Counted from the first letter of the stretch, positions 8,871 to 18,264 are shown. The stretch is 64,000 nt of DNA from Bacteroidota bacterium (GCA_030680835.1 JAUXUD010000027.1:62001-126000); one strand, 5' to 3'. Translations and numbers: made by a program. Notes: generated by a model not told the origin, from the sequence alone.

Positions 8871-9371
8871 ATGAATTTAGTGATTAAAAAATCAAAAATC
8901 CCCGGAGCGGGAAAAGGACTCTTTACCACAACGCTTATAAAAAGAGGAGAACCGGTTATTGAATATACGGGTGATAACATTACCTGGGCAGAATGCAAAA
9001 GGAGAAATGAACATCATGACGGAGTATCTGCATATTTCTTTTATATTTCAGCCAGAAAATGTGTTGACGCCCAAAACTGTCCCGAATCGAAAGCACGGTA
9101 TGCCAATGATGCAGCAGGTTTTATAAGGCTGCCCGGCTTTAAAAACAACTCTCGTTTCGAAATAAGAAACGGAAGACCTTTTATAGTTGCCAGCAAAAAC
9201 ATTAAACCGGGTGAGGAAGTATATGTTGCTTATGGCAAAGAATACTGGGATGCCATGCGTGAAAATGGCTTTGGACCAGACGGTAAAAAGAAAAAAGCAT
9301 CCCGGGAAAGTGATGATAAAACAGTGCATGAACACCATTTGGTACCTAAAAGAGAAGCCGCCAAGCATTAA
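8871..9371 (+). CDS. SET-domain protein (putative protein-lysine methyltransferase), copy 1
   Basis: A 166-residue protein consisting of a SET domain and a basic tail. Visible motifs: GAGKGLFTTTLIKRGEPV and IEYTG at the N-terminal fold, RYANDAAG at the place of the usual N-H-S-C motif, and PGEEVYVAYGKEYW for the GEEL-x-x-x-Y segment that contributes the catalytic tyrosine. SET proteins use S-adenosylmethionine to methylate lysines; in Bacteroidota the substrates are unknown. The C-terminal ~30 residues are rich in Lys/Arg/His (KKKKASRES), possibly for nucleic-acid or substrate contact. A second, clearly related but divergent SET protein is encoded at 18272-18712 (shared YAND and YGK-x-YW). 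CACATTTG, one mismatch from the -7 consensus, ends seven bases before the ATG. Confidence 0.85.
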   Translation: MNLVIKKSKIPGAGKGLFTTTLIKRGEPVIEYTGDNITWAECKRRNEHHDGVSAYFFYISARKCVDAQNCPESKARYANDAAGFIRLPGFKNNSRFEIRNGRPFIVASKNIKPGEEVYVAYGKEYWDAMRENGFGPDGKKKKASRESDDKTVHEHHLVPKREAAKH

Positions 9372-9465
9372 AACTTTTTTTTGATGTAAGTTTTTATATT
9401 TTTGAAAATTAAACCCAAAATAAAATATTTAGGTAATCGTTTTAATTAAACCTTACTCGAACACA

Positions 9466-10158
9466 ATGAAATATATGTATAAACTGGTTGTATTGGCTTT
9501 GTTAATTTTTGTGAGTCAATACAGCATTGCTCAGATACAGGACCCTACCTCGCCTACTTATGATGCCACTTCGCCTGATACCACTGTAGTTGACAGTAAT
9601 GCCATTATAGAAGAGTCACCGGCTCAGCCTGCAGCCCCCATTGATCCTTTTTTAAAACCCTACGAAAAAATAGTTTTAAATATCGATTCCACAACAAATC
9701 TGATTACCTATAATATGATTGTTGAACAGGAAGAGAGCGGTTCAGATTCGCTTTATGTGAGAATTAAAAGGTGGGTGCAAATAAACCTGGATAAAAGCAT
9801 AAAGGTAGAAATGGACAAGCGAAACCAGAAACTTGTTTATATAGCCAGTATTCCTGCATATACCTATATCAGTAAATATACAAAACGCGAAATTGGAAGA
9901 TTTGAATTCAAAATTACTTTTCTGATTAAAGAAGGTCGCTACAAATTTCAGATTACAAACCTGGTTCACGAAACCGTAAAACCGGCTGATGGGGGCAAAA
10001 GTAACCGCAACTATTTCGAATATTATTATACTTCAACAACAAAAATTCGCGAAAACGATATCATTTTAAGAAATGCCAATAAGGATATTTTAAAAATGAT
10101 GGAAAACATTAAATTATACCTAAGAGAACCGGTTTTGATTGATGAGGATGATTGGTAG
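9466..10158 (+). CDS. Exported DUF4468-like protein
   Basis: A 230-residue exported protein with signal peptide MKYMYKLVVLALLIFVSQYSIA-Q, followed by a Thr/Ser/Pro-rich linker (residues ~25-60) and a compact alpha/beta domain (~65-220). The domain features, with alternating strands such as KSIKVEMDKRNQKLVYIAS, FEFKITFLIKEGRYKFQITN and an acidic end, resemble DUF4468 (TBP-like fold), a Bacteroidota envelope family of unknown function; assignment is by resemblance only. It is convergent with the FkbM gene, with two bases between them. No catalytic residues are recognisable. Confidence 0.65.
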   Translation: MKYMYKLVVLALLIFVSQYSIAQIQDPTSPTYDATSPDTTVVDSNAIIEESPAQPAAPIDPFLKPYEKIVLNIDSTTNLITYNMIVEQEESGSDSLYVRIKRWVQINLDKSIKVEMDKRNQKLVYIASIPAYTYISKYTKREIGRFEFKITFLIKEGRYKFQITNLVHETVKPADGGKSNRNYFEYYYTSTTKIRENDIILRNANKDILKMMENIKLYLREPVLIDEDDW

Positions 10159-10159
10159 A

Positions 10160-10906
10160 TTAGATTGATTTAAAGTAAAAGTCTCCGCCTTCGTAACGCA
10201 GGGCGTTTTCATCATCCAACAATTCAAGTTGATCATTTTTTAAACCATATGGCTGGTATCCAATTGGTTTCAGTAAGTGTAATATTTCCTTTCGGTTATT
10301 GATTGCTGTAATCTCAATTTGAATAAGGGGTTTAAACTTACTCAGGGTTTTGATCATATGCGGAAATAAATGCACTTCATACCCTTCCACATCACACTTA
10401 ATAAAATCAATTTTCGGAAGTGATGAAAATAAATCATCGGGTATTTGCATATGCGCTTCATAAGTCAGACTGCTTCCGGTTTCTTCCTGATCCAAAATCC
10501 GGGTAAGGCCATGCCTGAAAACACCATCCAATACAGGAGTTCCCAGCGTAACGGTTTTTACCGAATCCCCCAGGGCATAGGGATAAAGCGTAATATTATC
10601 AAGCGCAAACTTTTTTGTGTTTCTTTTGAAAATATTTGCAAATAAAGGCACCGGTTCAACCGCATAAACCTTTCCATCCCTGCCTGCATACTTCGATAAA
10701 AAAACCGAATAGTAACCCACATTTGCACCAATATCTATGCAAACAAAACCCGGTTTAACCAAGGTCGACAAATAATACAGTTCGGGATACTTTCCTTTTA
10801 AAAATCCCGCCTGAATGAGCCTGATATAAGCCGAACTCACCAAACCCAGATAAGATTCGGTTCCCAGCCATTTCAATAAAAGTGCGCGTAGTTTTTTTTC
10901 CAGCAT
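10160..10906 (-). CDS. FkbM-family SAM-dependent methyltransferase
   Basis: A 248-residue class I methyltransferase. The SAM-binding motif FVCIDIGANVGYYSVF lies at about residues 53-68, motif II VYAVEPVPL about 20 residues later, and the FkbM signature DFIKCDVEGYEVHLFP near 165. FkbM proteins O-methylate sugars or polyketides; in Bacteroidota they often act in polysaccharide or glycolipid synthesis, but no glycan genes flank this one, so the substrate is unknown. The start ATG (MLEKKLRALLLKWLG) follows the stop of the upstream DUF4834 gene by one base, indicating co-transcription with it. Confidence 0.87.
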   Translation of the reverse strand: MLEKKLRALLLKWLGTESYLGLVSSAYIRLIQAGFLKGKYPELYYLSTLVKPGFVCIDIGANVGYYSVFLSKYAGRDGKVYAVEPVPLFANIFKRNTKKFALDNITLYPYALGDSVKTVTLGTPVLDGVFRHGLTRILDQEETGSSLTYEAHMQIPDDLFSSLPKIDFIKCDVEGYEVHLFPHMIKTLSKFKPLIQIEITAINNRKEILHLLKPIGYQPYGLKNDQLELLDDENALRYEGGDFYFKSI

Positions 10907-10907
10907 T

Positions 10908-11132
10908 TTACTTCACTTCCTCAAAATCTACGTATTCACCTAACTTTTTATCGGTGTCCTTGCTTTTGGGTTTAACTTTTGGGTCTATGGTAATCTTACC
11001 TTCTTCTTGCCCCTCAGGCTGTTGCTTATAGTGGTTATGCTGATTAAAATTATATACCCTTACCTTAAACAGTCCGCTGAAAATAAAGCGGTACAGAAAA
11101 TAAAATGCAAAAAGATACAATAGAAATTTCAT
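10908..11132 (-). CDS. Small DUF4834-like membrane protein
   Basis: A 74-residue protein with one N-terminal membrane helix (FLLYLFAFYFLYRFIFSGLF, residues 3-22) and a charged cytoplasmic tail (KITIDPKVKPKSKD, GEYVDFEEVK). The layout and the terminal YVDFEEVK match the Bacteroidota DUF4834 family, whose function is unknown. It lies one base upstream of the FkbM methyltransferase and is probably the first gene of that two-gene unit. Confidence 0.7.
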   Translation of the reverse strand: MKFLLYLFAFYFLYRFIFSGLFKVRVYNFNQHNHYKQQPEGQEEGKITIDPKVKPKSKDTDKKLGEYVDFEEVK

Positions 11133-11201
11133 TTGATTCTTAATTACGGGTTACAAAGATGCGAAAAAGTTCAGCCTTAAAAAAATTCATTTTACCGGTC
11201 A

Positions 11202-11744
11202 TTACTTCTTCTTATACTTAAGCGAACCTCCGTTTACACAGTAACGAAGGCCTGTTTTGTCTTTCGGACCATCATCGAAGATATGTCCCAGATGCCCGCC
11301 ACATTTGGCACACATAATTTCTGTACGTACCATCCCATGGCTCGAATCGGTTTTAACCACAATTTTTGTTTTGTCGATGGCATCATAAAAACTTGGCCAG
11401 CCGCAACCACTGTTAAATTTTGTCTCTGAAGTAAATAAAGGGTTGCCACATGCTGCACACTCGTATGTTCCCCCATCGTAATTGGCTTCCAAACTACTTG
11501 TAAATGCCCGCTCTGTCCCTTTTTGACGTAAAATGCTGTATTGTTCATCCGTTAATTCTTTGCGCCAAATACTGTCGGCTTTTTCAACTTCAAATTTTTG
11601 ATCTTTCTCTACTTCAGGATGATTTGATAATAGTTCCATTTTAACGTTTGATGATTTTGAGGGTTTGTTGGTTTGTGCGTTGCAGGAGGTGTAAAAAATA
11701 CATCCCGTCAGCAAGCATATCTTTAAAATAAACAGTAGTTTCAT
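11202..11744 (-). CDS. msrB: Peptide-methionine (R)-S-oxide reductase, probable lipoprotein
   Basis: MsrB reduces methionine-R-sulfoxide in oxidised proteins. The catalytic domain runs from about residue 55 ([15 protein letters not shown]) and shows the two zinc CxxC pairs (CAAC and CAKC), the GCGWPSF motif, and the resolving/catalytic cysteine in RYCVNGGSL. Two starts are possible. The ATG at 11744 gives a lipoprotein-like N-terminus ([15 protein letters not shown], lipobox LTGC, then an N/S/K/P-rich linker), but its first 104 bases overlap the 3' end of the endonuclease gene in another frame. The ATG at 11639 lies one base after that gene's stop and would give a 144-residue cytosolic enzyme. 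I list the longer form because the signal sequence is convincing, but the start is uncertain. Confidence 0.85.
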   Translation of the reverse strand: MKLLFILKICLLTGCIFYTSCNAQTNKPSKSSNVKMELLSNHPEVEKDQKFEVEKADSIWRKELTDEQYSILRQKGTERAFTSSLEANYDGGTYECAACGNPLFTSETKFNSGCGWPSFYDAIDKTKIVVKTDSSHGMVRTEIMCAKCGGHLGHIFDDGPKDKTGLRYCVNGGSLKYKKK

Positions 11745-13746
11745 CTTTTAGTTTTATTTGTTGCCGTAAAATTATTTTTCCTGTTAAATCGGTGAGCAGC
11801 AGTTCAGCTTCACCATTACAGTTATTGCATAAGATACGAAATTCATTCTCAAACGGATTCGGTTCAGTAATTATTGTTGCCTCTTTTAAGTTTACAAACG
11901 ATTCGACGTTGTGCAATTCAATCGTTTTCGAAAAACTGAAGTTTCCATCTCTGTTCCACAATTTTAATTTATAGTAAAATACAGCTTGGGTATTTTTTAA
12001 ATGCGATGGTATTTCTGATTCAAAAGAATATTGCCCTTTAATTTTGCTGTTACCCAAAGCCCTTACCGAACCTATTGTTTCAAAGTGAATCGCATCGGTA
12101 CTTTGCATGATGTCAAAGTGAGAAGTATTGGTTTCACTCGCAGTTTGCCAATCAAGCATGAGCTTCTCATTTTCTATTTTGCCATTAAAACTTAACCATT
12201 CAACCGGCAAAAATACACCCGTAGATTGCAGAACCGAACTGCTCAGGTAATTTGCGGTAATGCCCTGTCCGTTATACTCCACAACCGTAAAATAATAGGT
12301 TAACGAAGTGTTTGATACTGTAACCTGTGCCGTACAACCCATTCCATCATACACCACATAATTCCCACTTCCAATTTGGGTACCTGAACCAAATGCGCTG
12401 TTTGCCACATAATAACCCGAATCTACCGGAAGGCTGTTTGGTGTTGAAGAAGCTCTGGCAATAACCATTCTTCGGTTGCCATTGCCACATTTCCAACTAA
12501 TAACGGTACTGCCCAATGTACTGCTTTTTATTACAAAATTACTTGCTGCTATGGTAGGTTCAGCCGGCTTTATACCCCCCCAAACTTTATATACATATTG
12601 CGGACTGTCAATATAAGGATTCCGGTTTACCTGGTATCCGTAAACAGCGTTGTTTCTGTTAATTTCCTTTACACCAGGCGGATCCTGATTATGCCATTTC
12701 TGCATCAGGTTAATAACCCAGGGGTCGTATGCCGGAAAACTGTTCCCCGCCAAAACATCATTGGCGTTTCCATTGCCTTGCCAGCCTGCAATTAAATTCT
12801 CATAACGCGTGGCCATATAAAAATAACTCCGGGCCAGGTCTCCTTTATATTCGTCAACAGGTTCAAATACTGTTCCGGTATAACCTGCAAACGTGTTTGA
12901 ACCCAATTTGCCACCCAATAATGAGGTATATGTGGGCGATGAAACTTCACCAAAAGGGTAATTGTTACGCATTCCGTTTACCTTACCATCTGTTGGGTAG
13001 ATATGAAACATATCGGAAACCATCGGACTGGAAGAAGTAAACCAGCTTTGCGGAAAACTATGCTCGCGGTTATAACAATCTCCTTCAATGGAATAGCTTC
13101 CGCATTGATCGGTGCTAAAGGTAAATTCGTAAGGAGAGGTACCGCAAACGCTGGTTGAATATATATCCCAAACTTTGCCATTATAAAAAGGATCGGTGCT
13201 TGGATACGTTGCCCATAATCCACTGCTTCCGCTTCCATATGCAGTTACCGTATGACCTAATATTTTATTATACAAGACAGTTTTTAAAGCTGAACCGCTT
13301 TGTGTGGTACTTATTGCCGAATAGTAAGTGGATGCATTGGTTCCCTGTGCCGGGGTTGCACTGGCATTTCCGTTAACCGTTATGTTTACGCTTGTACATC
13401 CTGCACTGCTATTGCTAATGCTACCCGTTTTGGTTCCGGTAGTATACGGGCTGAACCGACAATAAATGAGTGTGTTTGATACCGAGCCCGAGGTGGGAAT
13501 AAGTTGCAAATTACTTGCAAATCCGGTATTGCAGTTTATAGATATTTCAAAGTGTTCGGGTGCCTGAACCAAAATATTTTGCGTAAGTGCGCTGCCGCTT
13601 ATGATAAACTTTTGTGGAGATGTAGCGTAGTATACGGGGCAATTGCCGTAATTATACAGGCTACTTACCGAAACGGTAATCGTTCCTGCATACAACTGAA
13701 TGGATGATAAAAATATGAAAAATAAAAATACTTTTCTTAAAAACAT
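11641..13746 (-). CDS. Secreted endonuclease I-family nuclease with T9SS sorting domain
   Basis: A ~701-residue exported nuclease. After the signal peptide ([20 protein letters not shown]) comes an Ig-like N-terminal domain (to ~residue 135), then an endonuclease I domain (~150-400) with the family motif [12 protein letters not shown], containing the catalytic His, and [20 protein letters not shown] fibronectin-like region follows, and the last ~75 residues are a type A T9SS sorting domain (PNPFENEF ... [10 protein letters not shown] ... TLKIIKR). Function: non-specific extracellular DNA degradation, presumably for nutrient or phosphate scavenging. The start is set at 13746, where the signal peptide begins; the longer reading to 13818 passes through a CACAGAG repeat. 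The 3' end overlaps msrB. Confidence 0.88.
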   Translation of the reverse strand: MFLRKVFLFFIFLSSIQLYAGTITVSVSSLYNYGNCPVYYATSPQKFIISGSALTQNILVQAPEHFEISINCNTGFASNLQLIPTSGSVSNTLIYCRFSPYTTGTKTGSISNSSAGCTSVNITVNGNASATPAQGTNASTYYSAISTTQSGSALKTVLYNKILGHTVTAYGSGSSGLWATYPSTDPFYNGKVWDIYSTSVCGTSPYEFTFSTDQCGSYSIEGDCYNREHSFPQSWFTSSSPMVSDMFHIYPTDGKVNGMRNNYPFGEVSSPTYTSLLGGKLGSNTFAGYTGTVFEPVDEYKGDLARSYFYMATRYENLIAGWQGNGNANDVLAGNSFPAYDPWVINLMQKWHNQDPPGVKEINRNNAVYGYQVNRNPYIDSPQYVYKVWGGIKPAEPTIAASNFVIKSSTLGSTVISWKCGNGNRRMVIARASSTPNSLPVDSGYYVANSAFGSGTQIGSGNYVVYDGMGCTAQVTVSNTSLTYYFTVVEYNGQGITANYLSSSVLQSTGVFLPVEWLSFNGKIENEKLMLDWQTASETNTSHFDIMQSTDAIHFETIGSVRALGNSKIKGQYSFESEIPSHLKNTQAVFYYKLKLWNRDGNFSFSKTIELHNVESFVNLKEATIITEPNPFENEFRILCNNCNGEAELLLTDLTGKIILRQQIKLKDETTVYFKDMLADGMYFLHLLQRTNQQTLKIIKR

Positions 13747-13752
13747 AGTATG

Positions 13753-13760
13753 CAAATTTA
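13753..13760 (-). promoter_or_regulatory. Bacteroidota -7-like element before the endonuclease gene
   Basis: On the minus strand this reads TAAATTTG (consensus TAnnTTTG), ending six bases before the ATG at 13746. This supports that start and a very short or absent leader. Confidence 0.35.
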
Positions 13761-13777
13761 CATCAAAAATCTCAACT

Positions 13778-13822
13778 TTAACACAGAGCGCACGGAGTGA
13801 ATATAACACAGAGCGCACAAAG
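13778..13822. repeat. CACAGAG-type repeat cluster, copy 1
   Basis: AACACAGAGCGCAC occurs twice, 25 bases apart, in direct orientation (from 13780 and 13805). Similar words are at 33932-33964 and 34051-34093. It lies upstream of the endonuclease promoter. Confidence 0.55.
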
Positions 13823-13945
13823 AATAAAAATGATTCAATAAATCTTATAAATTAATATGCTTTGGACTTTTGTTATAGGTCTATTTTCAAGACTTAATAC
13901 ACTGCTAATTTTTTTTAAATTAATATTAAGCAACTTAAACTTGTT

Positions 13946-13953
13946 TACATTTG
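13946..13953 (+). promoter_or_regulatory. Bacteroidota -7-like element before the T9SS protein gene
   Basis: TACATTTG matches TAnnTTTG, 25 bases before the ATG at 13979; no clear -33 motif. Confidence 0.35.
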
Positions 13954-13978
13954 ACTTAAAATAATAGACACAATTGTT

Positions 13979-14893
13979 ATGAAAAAATTCATACAAGGAA
14001 AATTTCTTTTACTGTATATTTTCATGATTGTGAATAATTTGCTATTTGCGCAATTAGCTCCAATAGGCACTAAATGGAATTATCTTCATTATTATTACCC
14101 GTCATTTAATGTGAAGCCTAAACCTCTTGTCTATATGATAATCAATGATACCCTCATACAGGGTAGAACGTATTCTGTAATTCCGAATAATGTTTATCTT
14201 TATCCATTTCTCTATGATTTGGATAGTAACCGCCTTTATGAATGGCATAATGAAAGACACTTATTGTTTGATTTCAATTTAAAACAGGGAGATAGTGCAT
14301 ATTTTGATGTTCCCATCTATTTTGATTTGATAAGCCGGATATTTGAACCCAGGTTATTTAAAATAGATTCAATAATTATTGATTCTGTTTTTGGAAATAA
14401 ATATAAATCATCCATTGTAAATGAAAATGGAAAAATGAAACTATACCCTCAAATGATCCGGAAGAAAACCATGTTAGATTTCATGCAGTATTTTCCAAGC
14501 AGCCCAATGGATTTTATAAGCAGAACTCCAATAACAATGGCTGATGGAGGTATTGTTTTATGCAGTTACGAAGAACCGGGTAAGAGCATAAATATAGGTG
14601 CAAAATTTTATTGCGATACGTCCAGGTTCACCGGAATCATTGAAAATTTACCAGCAAAGAATAAAATATATCCCAACCCTGCACAGTCTTCATTTACTGT
14701 TCAGTTTTCGGAATTTTCGCAAGATGCACAGGTACAGGTTTATGACCTAAATGGCAGATTAAGATTAACATCTAAGGTTTCAGATAATTTGATTGTAATG
14801 AATGATAATGGTGAATTATCTTCAGGTTTATATTTTGTTAAAATACAAAATAAAAATCAATTTTTTTCTGAAAAAATACTAATAACAGAATAA
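13979..14893 (+). CDS. Secreted protein of unknown function with T9SS sorting domain
   Basis: A 304-residue exported protein. The signal peptide is MKKFIQGKFLLLYIFMIVNN followed by LLFA-Q. The middle part (~25-220) is a beta-rich region without a recognised domain; it begins APIGTKWNYLHY, a motif seen in many Bacteroidota T9SS proteins. The last ~75 residues form a type A sorting domain: KIYPNPAQSSFTVQF, VYDLNGRL, SSGLYFVKI and a lysine near the end. It is expected to be secreted or surface-attached. It is a single gene, convergent with the flavoprotein gene. Confidence 0.78.
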   Translation: MKKFIQGKFLLLYIFMIVNNLLFAQLAPIGTKWNYLHYYYPSFNVKPKPLVYMIINDTLIQGRTYSVIPNNVYLYPFLYDLDSNRLYEWHNERHLLFDFNLKQGDSAYFDVPIYFDLISRIFEPRLFKIDSIIIDSVFGNKYKSSIVNENGKMKLYPQMIRKKTMLDFMQYFPSSPMDFISRTPITMADGGIVLCSYEEPGKSINIGAKFYCDTSRFTGIIENLPAKNKIYPNPAQSSFTVQFSEFSQDAQVQVYDLNGRLRLTSKVSDNLIVMNDNGELSSGLYFVKIQNKNQFFSEKILITE

Positions 14894-14948
14894 CCCTATT
14901 TCATATTATTGGTTTTATTTCACAAAACAATTTCGCCAAATAATTCAA

Positions 14949-16514
14949 CTATTTCATATTACTTAATTTAACCCTGCCAATTGCCGAGGCACAGTTTTCT
15001 CCATCCATGGCGGCCGATACAATACCTCCTGCATAGCCCGCTCCCTCGGCACAGGGATACAAACCTTTTATTTGCGGGTGTACGTATGTTTCTTTATCCC
15101 TTGGGATTCTTACCGGCGAAGAAGTGCGCGATTCGGTGGCCAGTATAATGGCCTCATTGGTTAAGTATCCTTTCATTTTTGAACCAAATATCTGAAGGGC
15201 TTCTTTCAATCCGTGGGCAACAAAATCAGGTAATATTTCATGCAAATTTCTGCTCACTGTTCCCGGTAAATAAGAGTTTTTAGGCAAACTCTGTGAAACC
15301 GTTTTATCCACAAAATCAATCATACGTTGCGCGGGTGCTTCCAAACTTTTATTTGCTTTTTCGTAACAATCCTGCTCCACACTTTGTTGAAATGCCATAC
15401 CTGCAAGCGGACCTCTGTTTTGAAATGCGTGAAAATCCTCCGGTTTAACCGAAACCACCATGCCACTGTTGGCATACGGGTTATTGCGTTTGCTCGGACT
15501 CCAGCCATTTACCACAATTTCACCGGGTGCCGTCATTGCCGGTGCTATAATACCTCCCGGACACATACAAAAACTAAATACACCCCGATCGCCAATTTGT
15601 TGAACCAGGCTATAACTCGATGCAGGTAAATATTCACTTCTTATGCCGCTGCATTTGTATTGAATCTGGTCAATTAAAATTTGTGGATGTTCAACCCTTA
15701 CCCCCAGGGCAAAGGGTTTGGGTTCAACCAATATTTCTTTGCGATTCAGGAGCTCAAATATATCCCTTGCCGAGTGTCCGGTAGCCAGTATTACTTCGCT
15801 AAATGCATAAAAATCATTTCCCACATACAGCCCTTTAATTGCATTGTCTTTAATTGCGATATCCGTAACTCTTGAGTTAAAATGAACCCGCCCTCCTGCT
15901 GCAAGTATAAGCTCTCTGATATGGGTAATAATCAATGGCAATTTATTGGTCCCGATATGCGGATGTGCTTCATACAAAGTATCTGGATCCGCTCCGTTTA
16001 AAACCAGAATTTGCAGAATACGTTTTACGTTTCCGCGTTTGCTGCTGCGTGTAAACAGCTTGCCATCACTGTAGGTTCCGGCACCACCTTCGCCAAAGCA
16101 ATAATTACTTTCGGGATTTATAGAAATGTTTTTACTGATGGCAGCCAGGTCTCTTCTCCGCTCACGTACGGGTTTTCCGCGTTCAAAAATTACAGGTTTT
16201 AAACCCAGTTCTATAAGTTTAATTGCTGCAAACAAACCCGCAGGACCCGCTCCTATAATACCCACTTCAGGCGCATTGCTTACATCTTTTAATTCGAGTT
16301 CAAATTTGTTTTCTTCAAGCGGTTCGTTGATAAATACCTCAAGCTGTAAATTTATTTTAACCGGATTTCTTCTGGCATCAATACTTTTTTTAATGATTTT
16401 ATACCCGTTTAGTTCTGAACTGCTGAGCCTAAGGTTTTGGGTAATTAATAAGCGTATGCCCGTATCATTTGCTGTTTGCTCTGGAAGGGCCGAAATTTCA
16501 ATTGTTTTTTTCAT
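14949..16514 (-). CDS. FAD-dependent oxidoreductase, COG2509-like
   Basis: A 521-residue flavoprotein. An N-terminal ~80-residue alpha/beta domain (repeated K/R-rich strands, including NGYKIIKKSIDARR) precedes the FAD dinucleotide-binding motif VGIIGAGPAGLFAAIKL (~residues 88-104). Further motifs are YSDGKLFTRSS, the second FAD-contact segment EVILATGHSARDIF, and the C-terminal GLYPCAEGAGYAGGIVSAA. This layout matches the large 'uncharacterised FAD-dependent dehydrogenase' family near geranylgeranyl-reductase-like flavoproteins; substrate and physiological role are unknown. The start MKKTIEISALPEQ is the first ATG. Its neighbours give no clue. Confidence 0.85.
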   Translation of the reverse strand: MKKTIEISALPEQTANDTGIRLLITQNLRLSSSELNGYKIIKKSIDARRNPVKINLQLEVFINEPLEENKFELELKDVSNAPEVGIIGAGPAGLFAAIKLIELGLKPVIFERGKPVRERRRDLAAISKNISINPESNYCFGEGGAGTYSDGKLFTRSSKRGNVKRILQILVLNGADPDTLYEAHPHIGTNKLPLIITHIRELILAAGGRVHFNSRVTDIAIKDNAIKGLYVGNDFYAFSEVILATGHSARDIFELLNRKEILVEPKPFALGVRVEHPQILIDQIQYKCSGIRSEYLPASSYSLVQQIGDRGVFSFCMCPGGIIAPAMTAPGEIVVNGWSPSKRNNPYANSGMVVSVKPEDFHAFQNRGPLAGMAFQQSVEQDCYEKANKSLEAPAQRMIDFVDKTVSQSLPKNSYLPGTVSRNLHEILPDFVAHGLKEALQIFGSKMKGYLTNEAIILATESRTSSPVRIPRDKETYVHPQIKGLYPCAEGAGYAGGIVSAAMDGENCASAIGRVKLSNMK

Positions 16515-16591
16515 GCGTGTTCGGTCAGGTTTCTATCCTAAAATTTTTATAAAAATAATAAACTCCGATGAGTTTTTAAAATTTAAAATTA

Positions 16592-17125
16592 TTACAAATC
16601 CTGTTTTGTGTTTTCAATTTGATACCAATCCGTTTGTTCACCTTCATATTCAAAAGTTTCAATCCAGCTTAAGCCAGCCTTTTCAAGTACTTTTTTAGAA
16701 ACAAAATTTTTGATATCAACAATACCAAAAATATCTTTTAAGTGCAATACTTCAAACCCGTATTTTATAGCCGCTTTTGCCGATTCAGTTGCATATCCTT
16801 TTCCCCAGTGTTTTCGCATAAACCGATAACCTACATCATAAAAAAGTATATGACTGTTTACCGGATCCCTTACCAGTTTCAATCCCGACCAGCCCAAAAA
16901 GGTACCGCTCGAAGTTTCAGTAACGGCCCATCTGCCAATGCCATTCGTTTTATATTGATTTCTTACAAATTCAATCTGAGCTCTGGATTGTTCAATATTT
17001 GTAAAAGGTTTTGTGCCCAGGTATTTATGCACTTCCGGGTCTGAATCCATTTCAAACATTCCGGTATCATCCGAATATTGAAGTTCTCTCAATGTTAATC
17101 GTGGGGTTTGTACGAATATTTTCAT
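16592..17125 (-). CDS. GNAT-family N-acetyltransferase (RimJ/RimL type)
   Basis: A 177-residue GNAT enzyme of the RimJ/RimL-like group, which uses acetyl-CoA to acetylate amino groups (ribosomal proteins, other proteins or small molecules). The order of elements is typical: TPRLTLRELQYSD at the N-terminus, WAVTETSSGTFLGWSGLKL, then the acetyl-CoA loop RKHWGKGYATESAKAAIKY at about residue 105, and IVDIKNFVSKKVLEKAGL (the usual N-x-x-S-x-x-V-L-E-K-x-G-F motif). The substrate cannot be told from sequence. It is transcribed singly on the minus strand. Confidence 0.87.
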   Translation of the reverse strand: MKIFVQTPRLTLRELQYSDDTGMFEMDSDPEVHKYLGTKPFTNIEQSRAQIEFVRNQYKTNGIGRWAVTETSSGTFLGWSGLKLVRDPVNSHILFYDVGYRFMRKHWGKGYATESAKAAIKYGFEVLHLKDIFGIVDIKNFVSKKVLEKAGLSWIETFEYEGEQTDWYQIENTKQDL

Positions 17126-17179
17126 AAATCAATTTTAGTAAAAAAATTAATAATAAAACAAAACAGTGTTTAATAGATT

Positions 17180-18139
17180 TTATAAATCAAGTTTCTGATT
17201 TATTCCAGCCACATGAAAACCTTTTTTTATCACTTCTTTAGATTGTCTGCTATTAATATTCAGTAACGGGTTGGTATGGTTAAAATGTATAAAATAAATT
17301 TTGTTTTTTTCAGCATCCGGAAGATTTTCGAAGGCTGCCAGGGTTTCTATTACCAAGGGATGTGGGATTTCTGAGATATCCCTGCCCTTCATTTCATCTC
17401 CATCAAAAAAAGTTGCATCTATCAATGCATAATCTACTTTTTTTATTTCGTTAATTATTTGTTTGTCCCATTTTGTCCATTTGTCTATATCAGGAATAAA
17501 CAATGCCTTTTTATCTTTACTGCTAATCAGGTATCCAACAGTTTCCGAAAATTCATCGCGGTGCGGCACAATAAATGGCGTAATTTTTATCTGCGATGAC
17601 AGTGATATTTCTTTCCCGTTTTCAATCGGTTCAAGCTGAATGTTTTTTAATGATACCAACTGACTCCAGGGGCCATTTGATTCCAGAAATGTTTTCATTT
17701 TGGGCATGGCATAAACCGGCAGATTGTTTGCGTTCATGGCCTCTCTGCCCAGGTACATTAAACCGGCATAATGGCCAATATGCGCATGGGTTATCAAAAT
17801 TCCATCAGGTGTTTCGTTTTCAAAACCACTCATTTGTTTAAGCGCTTTCATTTGTGCAGGCAAGTCGGGTGTAGCTTCTATAATCCAATCCATTCTGCTT
17901 TTGGGATCCACAATTCCCAATGCAACTACTTTCCTGCTTGCATCCGGATGTTTAAACAAATTTTTACAACATTCTTTTTTACAGGCAATATGCGGTGAGC
18001 CCGCATCCTGCAGCGTTCCCAAGATAACAAGATAAGGATTCCCCTGAGTTGAAGATTTAACCAAACTAATTTTATTGTGATTTGCCGAACCAAACCAGCT
18101 CAATAAAAACAAGAAAAAAACGGTTTGAATAATTTGCAT
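17180..18139 (-). CDS. Exported PqqB-like metallo-beta-lactamase-fold hydrolase
   Basis: A 319-residue protein with a signal peptide (MQIIQTVFFLFLLSWFGSA). The mature part is an MBL fold of the kind annotated PqqB in Bacteroidota: LGTLQDAGSPHIACKKECC near residue 45, the metal-binding loop THAHIGHYAGL (~115), VPHRDEFSETVGYL (~195), LFIPDIDKW (~215), DATFFDGDE and IHFNHTNP near the end. The usual H-x-H-x-D-H is H-A-H-I-G-H, with the metal-ligating Asp replaced by Gly. No pqqA/C/D/E genes are nearby, so a role in PQQ synthesis is unlikely; an exported or periplasmic hydrolase is inferred. The array of 7-bp repeats lies just upstream. Confidence 0.78.
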   Translation of the reverse strand: MQIIQTVFFLFLLSWFGSANHNKISLVKSSTQGNPYLVILGTLQDAGSPHIACKKECCKNLFKHPDASRKVVALGIVDPKSRMDWIIEATPDLPAQMKALKQMSGFENETPDGILITHAHIGHYAGLMYLGREAMNANNLPVYAMPKMKTFLESNGPWSQLVSLKNIQLEPIENGKEISLSSQIKITPFIVPHRDEFSETVGYLISSKDKKALFIPDIDKWTKWDKQIINEIKKVDYALIDATFFDGDEMKGRDISEIPHPLVIETLAAFENLPDAEKNKIYFIHFNHTNPLLNINSRQSKEVIKKGFHVAGINQKLDL

Positions 18140-18194
18140 TTCAATTAATCCTTACTAAAAAACCAAATATTTAATATATCTTACAAAACCTAAA

Positions 18195-18264
18195 TACATC
18201 GTACATCGTACATCGTACATCGTACATCGTACATCGTACATCGTACATCGTACATCGTACATCG
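18195..18264. repeat. Tandem array of ten 7-bp TACATCG units
   Basis: Exactly 70 bases of perfect TACATCG repeats. The flank TCATTCTTCATTCGTACTTC continues with related words. The same unit, in reverse complement, recurs at 30068-30104. The array lies eight bases after the stop of the SET gene and upstream of the MBL gene; such short-period tandem DNA is prone to slippage. Confidence 0.9.

Noticed and set aside
16126-16698. 190-aa plus-strand ORF opposite the FAD oxidoreductase and the GNAT gene
   Set aside because: It lies antisense to two strongly conserved genes and shows no family motifs; codon use fits a shadow.
18195-18264. CRISPR array or coding tandem repeat at TACATCG
   Set aside because: Units are 7 bp with no spacers; the reading frame encoding repeated YDVRCTM (18171-18368, minus) is only a product of the array and has no gene-like start.
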